A stretch of DNA of 64,000 nucleotides, from positions 3,162,001-3,226,000 of the forward strand of contig JACKBQ010000001.1 of the NCBI GenBank assembly GCA_020634455.1, in the 5' to 3' direction. Below, in pieces: positions 44,168-53,613 of this stretch. The notes below the pieces were generated by a model. That model was not told the origin of the DNA. It did no database searches and saw only the letters and a list, made by a program, of their open reading frames with translations. The DNA comes from Ardenticatenaceae bacterium (GTDB taxonomy: Bacteria > Chloroflexota > Anaerolineae > Promineifilales > Promineifilaceae). Both the position numbers and the translations under genes were made by a program. Every line of letters begins with the position of its first letter. Within the stretch, counting starts at the first letter, position 1.

Positions 44168-45031
44168 ATGCAAGTAAAAGTTGTAATTGGAACGATCGCA
44201 TTTATGCTGACGATGATTATTTTGGGCTATGCAGCTTTGCGTGAGCCTGAGCGGCTGGGGCATTTTACGGCCGCTCGTGAGGGGCGTACCATTGAAACTG
44301 GTGCAAAACTGTATACAGATAACTGTGCCACCTGTCATGGTGTGGACGGTAAAGCTGAAGAATGTTATGACGCAGCTGGTAATTCGATTACTTGCCAAGG
44401 GTTGCCATTAAACAGCTATTTTCTGGTGTGTGGCGATGCACCTGCTCGCCTGGAACAAACGCGCTTTGAGGGAACAAAGCAGCAATTCGTTGAACGGACA
44501 ATTGCTGCCGGGCGATCTGGTACAGTGATGCCTGCCTGGTCTGGTCGTTATGGTGGCCCGATGCGTGATGATCAGGTGCAAAATGTGGCTGCATTTGTGC
44601 TGAATTTTGCCAATGAGGAATTTTGCGCTCAGGAGCCAATTACTTTTGACTGGCCGGAATCTGTGGATGACTTGCTGGTGCTAGAGACAGATGATTTTGT
44701 TGCAACGCCAGGTGATGCAGAGAATGGGGCAGCGCTGTATGCCAGCTATGGCTGTAATGCTTGTCATGGGAATGTTGATGAGGCTGGTTCAAACCAGATT
44801 GGGCCTTGGCTTGGTGAGATTGCTGAGGTTGGAGCGACGCGCGTTGAGGGACAAACGGCCGCTCAGTATGTATACGAATCCGTCTTGTATCCCAATAACC
44901 ACATTGCGCCAGATTGTGCCCAAGGGCCATGTACAAACCCCAGCGCCATGCGTGCCGACTATGCGTTTGCCATTGCCGGTAATACGCCGCAGGATCTGAT
45001 TGATTTGCTGGCTTATCTGGTTGGCCAATAG
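44168..45031 (+). CDS. Membrane-anchored diheme cytochrome c
   Basis: A 287-aa protein. A single N-terminal helix (VIGTIAFMLTMIILGYAAL) anchors it outside the membrane. Two c-type heme motifs, CATCHG near residue 55 and CNACHG near residue 197, mark two cytochrome c domains, each with downstream Met-containing segments. It takes electrons from the Rieske protein in the same operon. A strong terminator follows about 75 nt after the stop. Confidence 0.94.
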   Translation: MQVKVVIGTIAFMLTMIILGYAALREPERLGHFTAAREGRTIETGAKLYTDNCATCHGVDGKAEECYDAAGNSITCQGLPLNSYFLVCGDAPARLEQTRFEGTKQQFVERTIAAGRSGTVMPAWSGRYGGPMRDDQVQNVAAFVLNFANEEFCAQEPITFDWPESVDDLLVLETDDFVATPGDAENGAALYASYGCNACHGNVDEAGSNQIGPWLGEIAEVGATRVEGQTAAQYVYESVLYPNNHIAPDCAQGPCTNPSAMRADYAFAIAGNTPQDLIDLLAYLVGQ

Positions 45032-45106
45032 TCAACTATTAGCACACGCAATGCTTGAAAATACCCGGTAAACTTGTCGGGCGTTTTCCAGATTTTTAAT
45101 AGATGA

Positions 45107-45145
45107 GAAGCCCCCTACTTATTAAGTAGGGGGCTTCTTGTTTTT
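45107..45145 (+). terminator. Intrinsic terminator of the bc-complex operon
   Basis: GAAGCCCCCTACTT and AAGTAGGGGGCTTC form a 14-bp stem with a 3-nt loop followed by TTGTTTTT. Confidence 0.92.
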
Positions 45146-45153
45146 GGAAGGAC

Positions 45154-45260
45154 TCAGATAGCCGACATGATGCTTTGGCGCAACGGCCGTTCCTCAATAT
45201 CAGACGCATCCAACTTGTCCGCACCCAAAAACTGTACAAAGCGGGCAAACCCGCGCCCCT
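45154..45260 (-). pseudogene. Possible C-terminal remnant of a minus-strand gene
   Basis: On the minus strand a frame ending at 45154 reads GFARFVQFLGADKLD followed by ASDIEERPLRQSIMSAI and a stop. It looks protein-like and contains an ACGGCCGT. No start or upstream part of a gene is visible, as the frame breaks down above about 45.26 kb. I do not recognise the family. This is a weak call. Confidence 0.3.
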
Positions 45261-45479
45261 CCCTGCTGGAGCGCGGTCTTCGGCGAGCGCGAAACCTGGT
45301 TCGGTTGCGGTCGGCGTCCCCGCCGTACCGCTTATTCTGTCATTTAGAACGCCTGAATTTTAGCATGGGTTCGGCGGGCAATCGGCCCATTAACCGTTAA
45401 CAATTAACCATCCTCGTAGCCATCCCGTTTGCCAAGCAATGAGCCAGCGTAGAGCATCATGCGACTGAAAAGTGTACCC

Positions 45480-45566
45480 TGTCCGTAATCGGTAAACCGT
45501 CATCAGTAATCCGTCAACCGATTACCGATAACCGACCACCGATTACGGATAACCGATTACCGCAAC
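45480..45566. repeat. GTAATCGG-family repeat upstream of the A2M gene
   Basis: Many CCGATTACCG/CGGTAATCGG units in both orientations fill the last 100 nt before the alpha-2-macroglobulin ATG. The rest of the 550-nt gap from 45032 holds the bc terminator and the possible gene remnant; nothing else is seen. Confidence 0.7.
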
Positions 45567-45582
45567 CAGGGGGTACAAAAAC

Positions 45583-48500
45583 ATGAACCAGCGCTACCGC
45601 TTTTTGCTCATTTGTTTGGCACTTTTTACCATTTTAGCCGCTTGCCAGGGAAATCAAACACCCGCACCAACGGCCGTTTCCACCACTCGCAACGAAACCA
45701 TCGAAGTTGAACCTGCTGACCCAACGGCCGTACCGGCTAGTGAGCCTGCCGAACCACCCGATCACCTCGCCTGGGAAATTGCAGGCGACTTCGATTTGGA
45801 CAACTACCCACCCTACGAACCGCTCATCATCCGCTTTAACCAGCCGATGGTCACCAACGTGCCCCGTCCGCTCCACTTTTCCCCGCCCATCAGCGGCAAA
45901 TTTGGCTGGAGCACCGATCACACCACGCTTGTCTTCACCCCCGATACCGCCTTCAGCAGCAACCGCGACTACACCGTAGAATTTGATTCCCGCCTGAAAA
46001 GCGAGACGGAGTTGGCGCTAGAGGCCGTTTCCCTGCAACTCCACACCCAGTACAGCCCGCGCATTACCCAACGTTGGCCCAACGGCCGTACCCTCACCCA
46101 GCGCCAACCCAGCTTCGACCTCACCTTCATCCAGGAAATGGACCACGCCAGCGTGGCCGACGCCCTGCAAATGAGCCCCGCCCTGCCTTACGAACTGACC
46201 TGGAACGACAACATCCTCACCCTCAGCCTCACCGAGCCGCTGGCTTTTGACACCCAATACACCTTCACCCTCGCCAACAGTGCCGCCGACACCGATGGCT
46301 TGCGGATGGCGCAAGAGTATCTCTGGACCGCCATTCTGGCCGACCCGTTGGCTTCCGTTTCCTGGCCCACCGCCACCAACAACACCGACCCCATCACCAT
46401 CCAGTTCAACTACCCGATGAACCGGGCCAGCGTCAGCAGCGCTCTCAAAATTGAGCCAGCCATCAGTGGCAAGCTCAGCTGGAATGAAGAGTACACCCGC
46501 GCCGAACTGACCCCCAACCAGCAGCTCCCGGCCGACACTCGCTACACCATCAGCTTTGGCGATGGCCTGCGCGACGCCGACGGTTTCGACATTCCCGCGC
46601 CGGAAGCGGTCGAATTTACGACCCCGCCCGTCATCCTTTCCGCCACACCGCGCGGTGTGGGCAACCACCCCGCCGACACCATCAACATTCGCTTTGATCG
46701 GCTGATGGACCCCGCCACCGCCGAAGCCGCCTTCACCATTGAACCGGCCACCGACGGCCGTTTCCATTGGGAAGAAACCACGCTCATCTTCACCCCCGCC
46801 GACGGCTACCTGGCGGAAAACAGCAGCTACACCATTACCATCGCCCCCACCGCCCTCAGCGCCGACGGCGAGCAAATTATGAACGCCGCCTACAGCTGGG
46901 AGTTCAGCACCAAGGCGCTGGAGGATGTGGCTAACTTTGGCTACGGCCCCAACGCCCAGGTTTTGGACCTGAACGGCCGTCGCGCCATCCAGTTCCAGGC
47001 GTTCCGGCGGGATGAACTCCAATTCCAGTTTGAGCTGTACCAGCTCACCATGACCCAATTTTTAGACCGGTACTCCTCCGGTTTTCACGGCTGGATTTGG
47101 CGGGATCAGGCTGAAGACCCCATTGACCTGAGCGGCACGGAGCTGGTGGCCGACTGGCAGATGACCAGTGTCACCCCGCTGCAAGAATGGTCCAACGTGC
47201 AGGAAACCAGCCTGCCCGACGAGATTGGCCCCGGCCTGTACATCCTCAACCTCATCGCGGGCAGCGTCAATGACCAGCTCATCCTCGTTGTCAGCGAAAA
47301 CGTCGTCTCTGTGAAGCAGGCCGATGAGCAGCTTCTCGTTTGGGTGACGGACATCAATGACGCGCCCGTGCCGAATACGGCCGTAACCATCTACGCCCGC
47401 AGCGGGGCCACCCTGGCAAATGGGCAAACCAACGAAGACGGTCTGTTCGAGACCGACCTGCTCCCCTTTGCCGAAGGCGGCCCGCCCAGCACCGAGCCGC
47501 TCATCGTCGCTGCCCAGGTAGGCAACGACATCACCCTCACCGGGCTTTCCAGCGAGTGGCAAAGCAGCTGGGGCTATTACGATTGGCAATCCAACCGCCC
47601 GCAAGATGCCCAATCCGCCGCTTTCGTCTTCACCGAACGGCCGATTTACCAACCCGGCCAAACGGTCTACTTCAAAGCAATCCTGCGCCTGGACGATGAT
47701 GCGTTGCTCACCGTGCCGCCAGAAGGAACGGCCGTTACCATCCGCATTCGGGACAGCCGCCAAAACGTGGTGCAAACGCAAGAACTGTTCAGCAACGGTT
47801 TTGGTAGCGTCAACGGCAGCTTCCAGATTGCCGAGGGTGCGTCGCTGGGCGTCTACTCCGTCGAGGCCACGCTGAACGGCACGCCGCACACGCAAATTTT
47901 CAAGGTAGAAGATTATCGCAAGCCCGACTACGAAGTGATCGTCACCACCGAATCGGCCGCTTACGTGCAGGGCGACACCGTGAACGTGACCGTAGACACC
48001 GCCTACTTTTTTGGCGAACCGGTGATCAATGCGGAAGTGGTTTTGCGCCGCTTCCAGGTAACGGAAGATTGGTACACCCCCAGCCTGTACACCTGGTATG
48101 AGCTGTACGGCATGGAAGAACTGCGCGGCACCTCGGATGAAAACGGCCGTGCCACCTTTAGCTTCCCGCTGCGTGGCGAAGGGCTGTACTTCCAGCAAAA
48201 CGATTGGCAGAGCAGCCTGGGGCAAATCCAGTGGGGCATCGAGGCCACCGTGGACGACGGCAGCCGCCAAACCGTCAGCGGCCACGCCATCATCACCATC
48301 TACGACGCGGCCGAATTTTTGACGGTTGACGCGGACGGCTTTGTGCAAGAACCGGGACGGCCGTTCAACATCAACGCCACCGTGGAAACTGTGTTTGGGC
48401 GACCAGTGGCCAATCGCCAATTGGAATTTAGCCTGCGCCGCTGGAACCATACCACGGGCGAATACAGCCTCATCGTTCAGTCAGAAAATATGGCAACTGG

Positions 48501-51366
48501 GGAAAACGGCCGTGCCGACCTCACCTTCACCATCGAAGAACCTGGCTACTACCAGATTCGCGTTACTGGGTTGGACAATCGCGGCCAGCGCATGACCTTC
48601 AACACCTGGGTCTACGCCTTCAGCGACTTTTACTCCAGCTGGTACGGCAGCGACAGCGGCGATCTAAACATCAAGCCAGACCAATCCGAATACCAACCCG
48701 GCGACGTGGCCCAACTGCTGGTGGAAACCACCGTCAGTGGCCCGGCGCTGCTCACCGTAGAGCGCGGCTCGATTCGCCGCCAGGAGCTGGTGCAGCTCAC
48801 CGCACCCGTCACCATGCTGCCGCTCACCATCGAAGAAGGGGACGTGCCCAACATTTACGTGGCGATTAACATCTGGCAGGAACAAGAAACCGAAGTGACG
48901 GCCAACACCAGCAGCAGCCTGCCGGATAGCCGCCTGATGACGAGTTATGTTAATCTGTCCGTACCCGCCTTCACCAAGCGGCTCAACGTCGTGATTACGC
49001 CGGACAAGGCGGAATACGCCCCAGGCGAAGAAGCGACCTTCACCGTGCGCGTCACCAACTATCGCGGCGAGCCGGTTTCGGCCGAAGTGTCGCTGGCGCT
49101 GGTGGATGAAGCCATCTTTGCCCTCAGCCCGGAGCTGAACGGCCCAATGTACGATGATTTTTACTATCAACGGAGCGATACCGTGAGCACCTACAACGGT
49201 CTGAATCCCGTCCGCTACCTCTGGGATGGCGGTATGGGCGGCGGCGGCGATGGCGGCGCGATAGCCAATGGCCCACGCCAGAATTTCCCGGATACGGCCG
49301 TTTGGCAACCCGTCCTCTACACCGATTTCAACGGCGAAGTGAGCATCACCACCACCTTGCCAGACAGTTTAACCAGCTGGCGCGCTACCGCCAAAGCGAC
49401 CACGGCGGACACGCAGGTGGGTGAAGCGATTGCCAACGTCATCACCAAACAAGATGTGATAGTACGGCCGTTGCTGCCGCGCATTCTCACCGCCGGGGAC
49501 ACGATGGCGCTGTCGGCGATTGTGCATAATTACAGTGAAGTGGCGCAGGAGCTGGAAGTTACATTAGAGACTGGAGACTGGGGACTGGAGATTGTTGGTG
49601 AAGCAGTGCAGACCGTGACGATTCAGCCGGGGCAGCAGCGGATTGTGGGCTGGCTGGTGGAGGCGGTTGAAGCAGGCGAGGTGGATGTGGTGATTACGGC
49701 CGTTCCCACCTCTAGCAATGGCCCATCCGACGCCATTTTGCTGCTGCTCACCATCCAGCCGCTGGCCGTGCCAGACGTCACCACCCAGGTGGGGCAGTTC
49801 ACCGGGCGGTATGAAGCCACGGTCAATGTGCCCGCCGACGCCCTGCCGATGAGCGTGGTTGAATTGCAGCTTAGCCGCTCCATCGCGGGCAGCATGTTGG
49901 AAGGGTTGCAATACCTCACCGGCTATCCGTACGGCTGCGTGGAGCAAACGATGAGCAAGGCGCTGCCCAACGCCGTCGTTGGCCGAGCCCTGAACCAGCT
50001 TGGTGTCACCAATCCCACCCTGCAAGCGGAGCTGCCAGGGCAGATCAGCGCCAGCATCCAGCGGCTGTACGGCTTCCAGCACAACGACGGCGGCTGGGGC
50101 TGGTGGTACGACGACGACACGCACGACTACCAGACGGCCTGGGTCATCTTTGGCCTGGCCCAGGTGGCTGACGCGGGCTACGAAATTGATCCCGCCGTGA
50201 TTGAGCGGGGCGTCACCTGGCTAAACGACAATCGGGCCAACATGGACCCGCGCACCCGCGCCTTTGCCCTGTACGCCATGGCCGTGGCCGGGCTGCCCAA
50301 CGAGGAAGCGACGCTGGGGATGGCTGGCGGCCACACCAATCTCAACGGCGATGAGTTCAGCCTGGCGGCACTGGCGCTGACGCTGCACAAAATCGGCGAA
50401 GATGAACTGGCGGTTGAGATTTTGGCGGAACTGGAGGCAACGGCCGTTTCCCGCGACAACAACGTCTACTGGGAAGGAGCCACTCACGACGGCTACTATT
50501 ACGACAAAGTGATGTCCTCCGACATTCGCACCACGGCGCTGGCGCTGAGCGCCTACAGCCAGATTCAGCCGCGCAGTGAGCTGATTCCCGGCATGGTGCG
50601 CTGGCTGATGAGCCAGCGGCGCAGCCAGGGCTGGGGCACCACCAACGAAACCTCGTTTGCCATCCTGGGCCTGACCGACCACCTGCTGGCGACCAGTTTT
50701 AGCGAGGCGGCGGCCAGCACCAGCTACACGGTGCAGGTGAATGGCGAAACGGTCGCCAGCGGCAATCTGGGGCGCGGCGAACCGGCCGTCTCCCTGACGA
50801 TTCCACTGGAAGAGTTGCAACTGGGCGACAACGAGATTGTGCTGACCCAAAGCGGGGGCGGGCGACTGTACTTTGTGCTGAACGGCCGTATGTACCTGCC
50901 CTACGATGAAATCGAAGCGGCGGGTGGTGCGCGCGTTACCCGCACCTACCGCGACGCGGAGACGGGGGCTGAGTTGGAGACCATCCAGCCAGGGCAACTG
51001 GTGGAGGTGCGCCTGACGGTGGATTTGCCCGACGACGGCAGCTACATCATCATCGAAGATCGGCTGCCGGGCGGCCTGGAAGCGCTGAACGAAGGGTTGG
51101 CCACCACCAGCCACGTGGCGGATGCGTACAGTGGGCCGGTCTACTACTGGCGCGAGCTGGGCTACAACTACAAGGAGATTCGCGGCGACCGGGTCAGCTT
51201 CTTTGTGACGGAGATGGACGGCCGTTTGCACACCTTCACCTACTTTGCCCGGGCCACGCAGGCAGGCAGCTTCACCGCCATGCCCGCCGAGGTGTACGCG
51301 ATGTACGATACGGCCGTGTGGGGTCGTTCTGCCAGTAATCAGATTGTGATTACATCGGTAGAATAA
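45583..51366 (+). CDS. Bacterial alpha-2-macroglobulin lipoprotein with thioester motif
   Basis: A 1927-aa protein, the largest in the window. The lipoprotein signal has lipobox LAAC (Cys about 21). Four SbsA-type Ig-like repeats (about 75-450) precede macroglobulin domains; RPIYQPGQTVYFKAIL opens one of them near residue 690. The A2M domain (WQPVLYTDFNGEVSITTTLP) is near 1240. The thioester motif is GCVEQ with Cys1452 and Gln1455. Alpha/alpha toroid and receptor-like domains follow. It likely traps foreign proteases at the cell surface. It stands next to another lipoprotein rather than the usual penicillin-binding protein 1C. Confidence 0.93.
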   Translation: MNQRYRFLLICLALFTILAACQGNQTPAPTAVSTTRNETIEVEPADPTAVPASEPAEPPDHLAWEIAGDFDLDNYPPYEPLIIRFNQPMVTNVPRPLHFSPPISGKFGWSTDHTTLVFTPDTAFSSNRDYTVEFDSRLKSETELALEAVSLQLHTQYSPRITQRWPNGRTLTQRQPSFDLTFIQEMDHASVADALQMSPALPYELTWNDNILTLSLTEPLAFDTQYTFTLANSAADTDGLRMAQEYLWTAILADPLASVSWPTATNNTDPITIQFNYPMNRASVSSALKIEPAISGKLSWNEEYTRAELTPNQQLPADTRYTISFGDGLRDADGFDIPAPEAVEFTTPPVILSATPRGVGNHPADTINIRFDRLMDPATAEAAFTIEPATDGRFHWEETTLIFTPADGYLAENSSYTITIAPTALSADGEQIMNAAYSWEFSTKALEDVANFGYGPNAQVLDLNGRRAIQFQAFRRDELQFQFELYQLTMTQFLDRYSSGFHGWIWRDQAEDPIDLSGTELVADWQMTSVTPLQEWSNVQETSLPDEIGPGLYILNLIAGSVNDQLILVVSENVVSVKQADEQLLVWVTDINDAPVPNTAVTIYARSGATLANGQTNEDGLFETDLLPFAEGGPPSTEPLIVAAQVGNDITLTGLSSEWQSSWGYYDWQSNRPQDAQSAAFVFTERPIYQPGQTVYFKAILRLDDDALLTVPPEGTAVTIRIRDSRQNVVQTQELFSNGFGSVNGSFQIAEGASLGVYSVEATLNGTPHTQIFKVEDYRKPDYEVIVTTESAAYVQGDTVNVTVDTAYFFGEPVINAEVVLRRFQVTEDWYTPSLYTWYELYGMEELRGTSDENGRATFSFPLRGEGLYFQQNDWQSSLGQIQWGIEATVDDGSRQTVSGHAIITIYDAAEFLTVDADGFVQEPGRPFNINATVETVFGRPVANRQLEFSLRRWNHTTGEYSLIVQSENMATGENGRADLTFTIEEPGYYQIRVTGLDNRGQRMTFNTWVYAFSDFYSSWYGSDSGDLNIKPDQSEYQPGDVAQLLVETTVSGPALLTVERGSIRRQELVQLTAPVTMLPLTIEEGDVPNIYVAINIWQEQETEVTANTSSSLPDSRLMTSYVNLSVPAFTKRLNVVITPDKAEYAPGEEATFTVRVTNYRGEPVSAEVSLALVDEAIFALSPELNGPMYDDFYYQRSDTVSTYNGLNPVRYLWDGGMGGGGDGGAIANGPRQNFPDTAVWQPVLYTDFNGEVSITTTLPDSLTSWRATAKATTADTQVGEAIANVITKQDVIVRPLLPRILTAGDTMALSAIVHNYSEVAQELEVTLETGDWGLEIVGEAVQTVTIQPGQQRIVGWLVEAVEAGEVDVVITAVPTSSNGPSDAILLLLTIQPLAVPDVTTQVGQFTGRYEATVNVPADALPMSVVELQLSRSIAGSMLEGLQYLTGYPYGCVEQTMSKALPNAVVGRALNQLGVTNPTLQAELPGQISASIQRLYGFQHNDGGWGWWYDDDTHDYQTAWVIFGLAQVADAGYEIDPAVIERGVTWLNDNRANMDPRTRAFALYAMAVAGLPNEEATLGMAGGHTNLNGDEFSLAALALTLHKIGEDELAVEILAELEATAVSRDNNVYWEGATHDGYYYDKVMSSDIRTTALALSAYSQIQPRSELIPGMVRWLMSQRRSQGWGTTNETSFAILGLTDHLLATSFSEAAASTSYTVQVNGETVASGNLGRGEPAVSLTIPLEELQLGDNEIVLTQSGGGRLYFVLNGRMYLPYDEIEAAGGARVTRTYRDAETGAELETIQPGQLVEVRLTVDLPDDGSYIIIEDRLPGGLEALNEGLATTSHVADAYSGPVYYWRELGYNYKEIRGDRVSFFVTEMDGRLHTFTYFARATQAGSFTAMPAEVYAMYDTAVWGRSASNQIVITSVE

Positions 51367-51370
51367 CGAC

Positions 51371-51430
51371 GGTAGGGGCGACCCGCCGTGGTCGCCTCAA
51401 TTTGGGCAGACACAGGGGTCTGCCCCTACC
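51371..51430. repeat. GTAGGGGC inverted repeat after the A2M gene
   Basis: GGTAGGGGCGACCCGCCGTG and GGGCAGACACAGGGGTCTGC parts end with GCCCCTACC, giving an inverted element 5 nt after the A2M stop. It is related to the hairpin at 11488-11517. Confidence 0.65.
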
Positions 51431-51436
51431 ATAACA

Positions 51437-53470
51437 ATGGATGAATTGATGAAATTAAAATTTTTTGTAGCCGTGGGTTTGTTTTTGACATTGGTGGCTT
51501 GTGGCCCAACGGCCGTTTCCCCCGAAACCGAAACCGCCAGCCGACCCACTGCGATTGCAACGGCCGTTGCCCAACTTACCGAAACGCCGACGCAGATGGC
51601 AACGGCCGTATCGACTACGCTACCCACACAAACACCGCTGCCTGTGCTAACTCCGGAACCCTTTCCAGCGCCTCAGATTGAGGCTTCAATGACTTCCCCC
51701 GATGGAAAATGGTTGGAGACAGTAGAAACAGGGTTTTTCGACTCTGAAGAAAAGCAGATTATTCTTCGAATCACAAATTTGGAAGAGGGAAGCGAATTAA
51801 TCGCAGAAAAATCTTCGGCAGTTGATCCATTTTATACCGTTTCGCCCCATCTAAAATTTTGGTCGTCTGACAGCCAATATTTGTATTTTACACATAGGAG
51901 TTTTGGCGATGGCTGTGGGCTAAATTCAGATGGCGACGGATTATTTCGAGTCGATGTAGGTATCGGTGAGACGGAAGAACTAAGTCCACACGGTAGCTGG
52001 TTTTCATTTTTGCCAGACGAAACAAGGATTGCTTATCTTTCGGGCAATACAATTTTTATCCGAGATTTAATTTCTGGTGTTGAGCGAAAGGCAATTCTAG
52101 ACATCACAAACGAATATGAGGAAGTTTTTTTGAGTGATCTGGTATGGTCATCTGATGGCTTGTCAATTGCGGTACAAGTCGGCATCAATATTTGCCTCGA
52201 TCTTTTAAATTCTCAACATGCCATCATTCTTGTTAATGTTGAAACGCTTTCTCAAACCATCATTCTTGAAGACTCAAAACTTCGCCGTATTCATGAATGG
52301 CCTGAAAGCAACACCTTGATTGTCACTTTAAGTGAAGGTGGGCAGTCTGAAGTCGTTCGGTTCAAAATTGATACGGCCGAATTTTTGCCACTAGAAACGG
52401 CCGTTCCCCAACCCACCACCTTCACCCCCCGCTTTGACCGCTTTTTGCCCTTTGCCAACCCGGAAGGCGGCAGCAACAGCCTCACCGGGCTGGTGCGCCA
52501 GGGGGATGGCTGGCAGCTGGCGCGCGTTCCCTACCCAACCGGGCTTTACAATGAAGAACTCGGCTACGCCCTCGGCACCGACTCGGTAGATTCCGATTAT
52601 GCCGTAGCCACCGACCGGCTGCTGGCTTGGACTTTTGGCGGTGGGGCCGGACCCGGCAATCTGGCAGTGGGACAGCTTTTCATTGTGAACGTGGCCACGG
52701 AAGAAGTGGAAATTGTGGCCGACAACGTGGTGTCGGCGGGCTGGGCGCCCAACGGGCTGGATTTTGCCTACATTTTAGCTACGCCAGAAACGTACGAACT
52801 GCGCTGGCGCACTGCCGCCGGGGAGGACAAGCTGTTGGCGGTGGATGTGCCGCATACGTTGAAGGTTTCGCCAGACGGCCGTTTCGTCGCCTTCACCCGC
52901 GAATCATGGTATGAGGTAGACGGCACCCCGCCCGGCCTGTACGTCGTGGAAATCGAAACCGGTATCGAAACGCAAATCTCCCCGCTGGACCGCGCTGGCT
53001 ACGGCGGCACCGGCCTCTACTGGAAGCCCGACGGCAGTCATGTCTTCCTCTTCGCCACTGGCAACGATGATCGCGCCGAGACGCCACACGAGGAAGGGTA
53101 CGCCTGGGCCGCCACCGATGGCAGCTTCCAGCACTTTTTGCCCGTCTCGGCTTTCAAAGCGTTTTTTGTTGGGGAACCGCTCAGCAATTCTGAACTGGTG
53201 CGCTGCGTGGGTGGGCCTGCCCTCTTTGCCGCCAATCAAATTGTGCTGCCTGTGGGGGAATGCCCAGCTTTTGGCCCTGCGAACCCAGAAACGGCGCAGT
53301 TTGCCGTGTTTGCTCTTGATCCGCAGAGTGGTGAGGTGAGGTTAACGGCCGTTCTGCCCACCCCTAACACCGCTCAACTGCTCACTTGGGACACCCCTGG
53401 CGAGTCCGTATTCGTTTTGGATGAAGGTGAAGTTACCAGCGTCGAGATAGAGCGTGTGGATATTGAATAA
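51437..53470 (+). CDS. Beta-propeller-like lipoprotein of mosaic composition
   Basis: A 677-aa protein. The lipoprotein signal ends LVACGP (Cys about 22). A stalk of Thr, Pro and ACGGCCGT-coded Thr-Ala-Val follows. The rest has repeats of the WD40/TolB type (SPDGKWLE, WSSDSQYLYFTHRS, SPDGRFVAFTRES, WKPDGSHVFLFA), so a surface beta-propeller is likely. A middle segment from about 51.69 to 52.37 kb is clearly richer in A/T and free of ACGGCCGT, while both ends are GC-rich. It probably acts at the cell surface, perhaps with the A2M protein upstream. Confidence 0.85.
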   Translation: MDELMKLKFFVAVGLFLTLVACGPTAVSPETETASRPTAIATAVAQLTETPTQMATAVSTTLPTQTPLPVLTPEPFPAPQIEASMTSPDGKWLETVETGFFDSEEKQIILRITNLEEGSELIAEKSSAVDPFYTVSPHLKFWSSDSQYLYFTHRSFGDGCGLNSDGDGLFRVDVGIGETEELSPHGSWFSFLPDETRIAYLSGNTIFIRDLISGVERKAILDITNEYEEVFLSDLVWSSDGLSIAVQVGINICLDLLNSQHAIILVNVETLSQTIILEDSKLRRIHEWPESNTLIVTLSEGGQSEVVRFKIDTAEFLPLETAVPQPTTFTPRFDRFLPFANPEGGSNSLTGLVRQGDGWQLARVPYPTGLYNEELGYALGTDSVDSDYAVATDRLLAWTFGGGAGPGNLAVGQLFIVNVATEEVEIVADNVVSAGWAPNGLDFAYILATPETYELRWRTAAGEDKLLAVDVPHTLKVSPDGRFVAFTRESWYEVDGTPPGLYVVEIETGIETQISPLDRAGYGGTGLYWKPDGSHVFLFATGNDDRAETPHEEGYAWAATDGSFQHFLPVSAFKAFFVGEPLSNSELVRCVGGPALFAANQIVLPVGECPAFGPANPETAQFAVFALDPQSGEVRLTAVLPTPNTAQLLTWDTPGESVFVLDEGEVTSVEIERVDIE

Positions 53471-53503
53471 GAGGAATTTACAGGAAGCGTCAACAATGCC
53501 CAT

Positions 53504-53584
53504 TTGTCATTCTGGTTGGAGCGGAGCGAAAAGAAGAATCCCATTCAACTTGGTCGGGATGCTTCACGTTGTTCAGCATGACAA
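53504..53584. repeat. TGTCATTCTG-type inverted repeat
   Basis: TTGTCATTCTGG at one end and AGCATGACAA at the other bracket about 60 nt containing GGAGCGAAAAGAAGAATCCC and GGGATGCTTCACG. It has the form of the intergenic repeat common in environmental bacterial genomes. It separates the lipoprotein gene from the convergent TPR gene. Confidence 0.6.
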
Positions 53585-53613
53585 TTATGGTTGAGCCGTT
53601 TCCGGGGAAATCC

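Noticed and set aside
45167..45400. 77-aa plus-strand frame in the gap after the bc operon
   Set aside because: Composition is unlike a protein, it has no RBS, and it lies opposite a more protein-like minus-strand tail.
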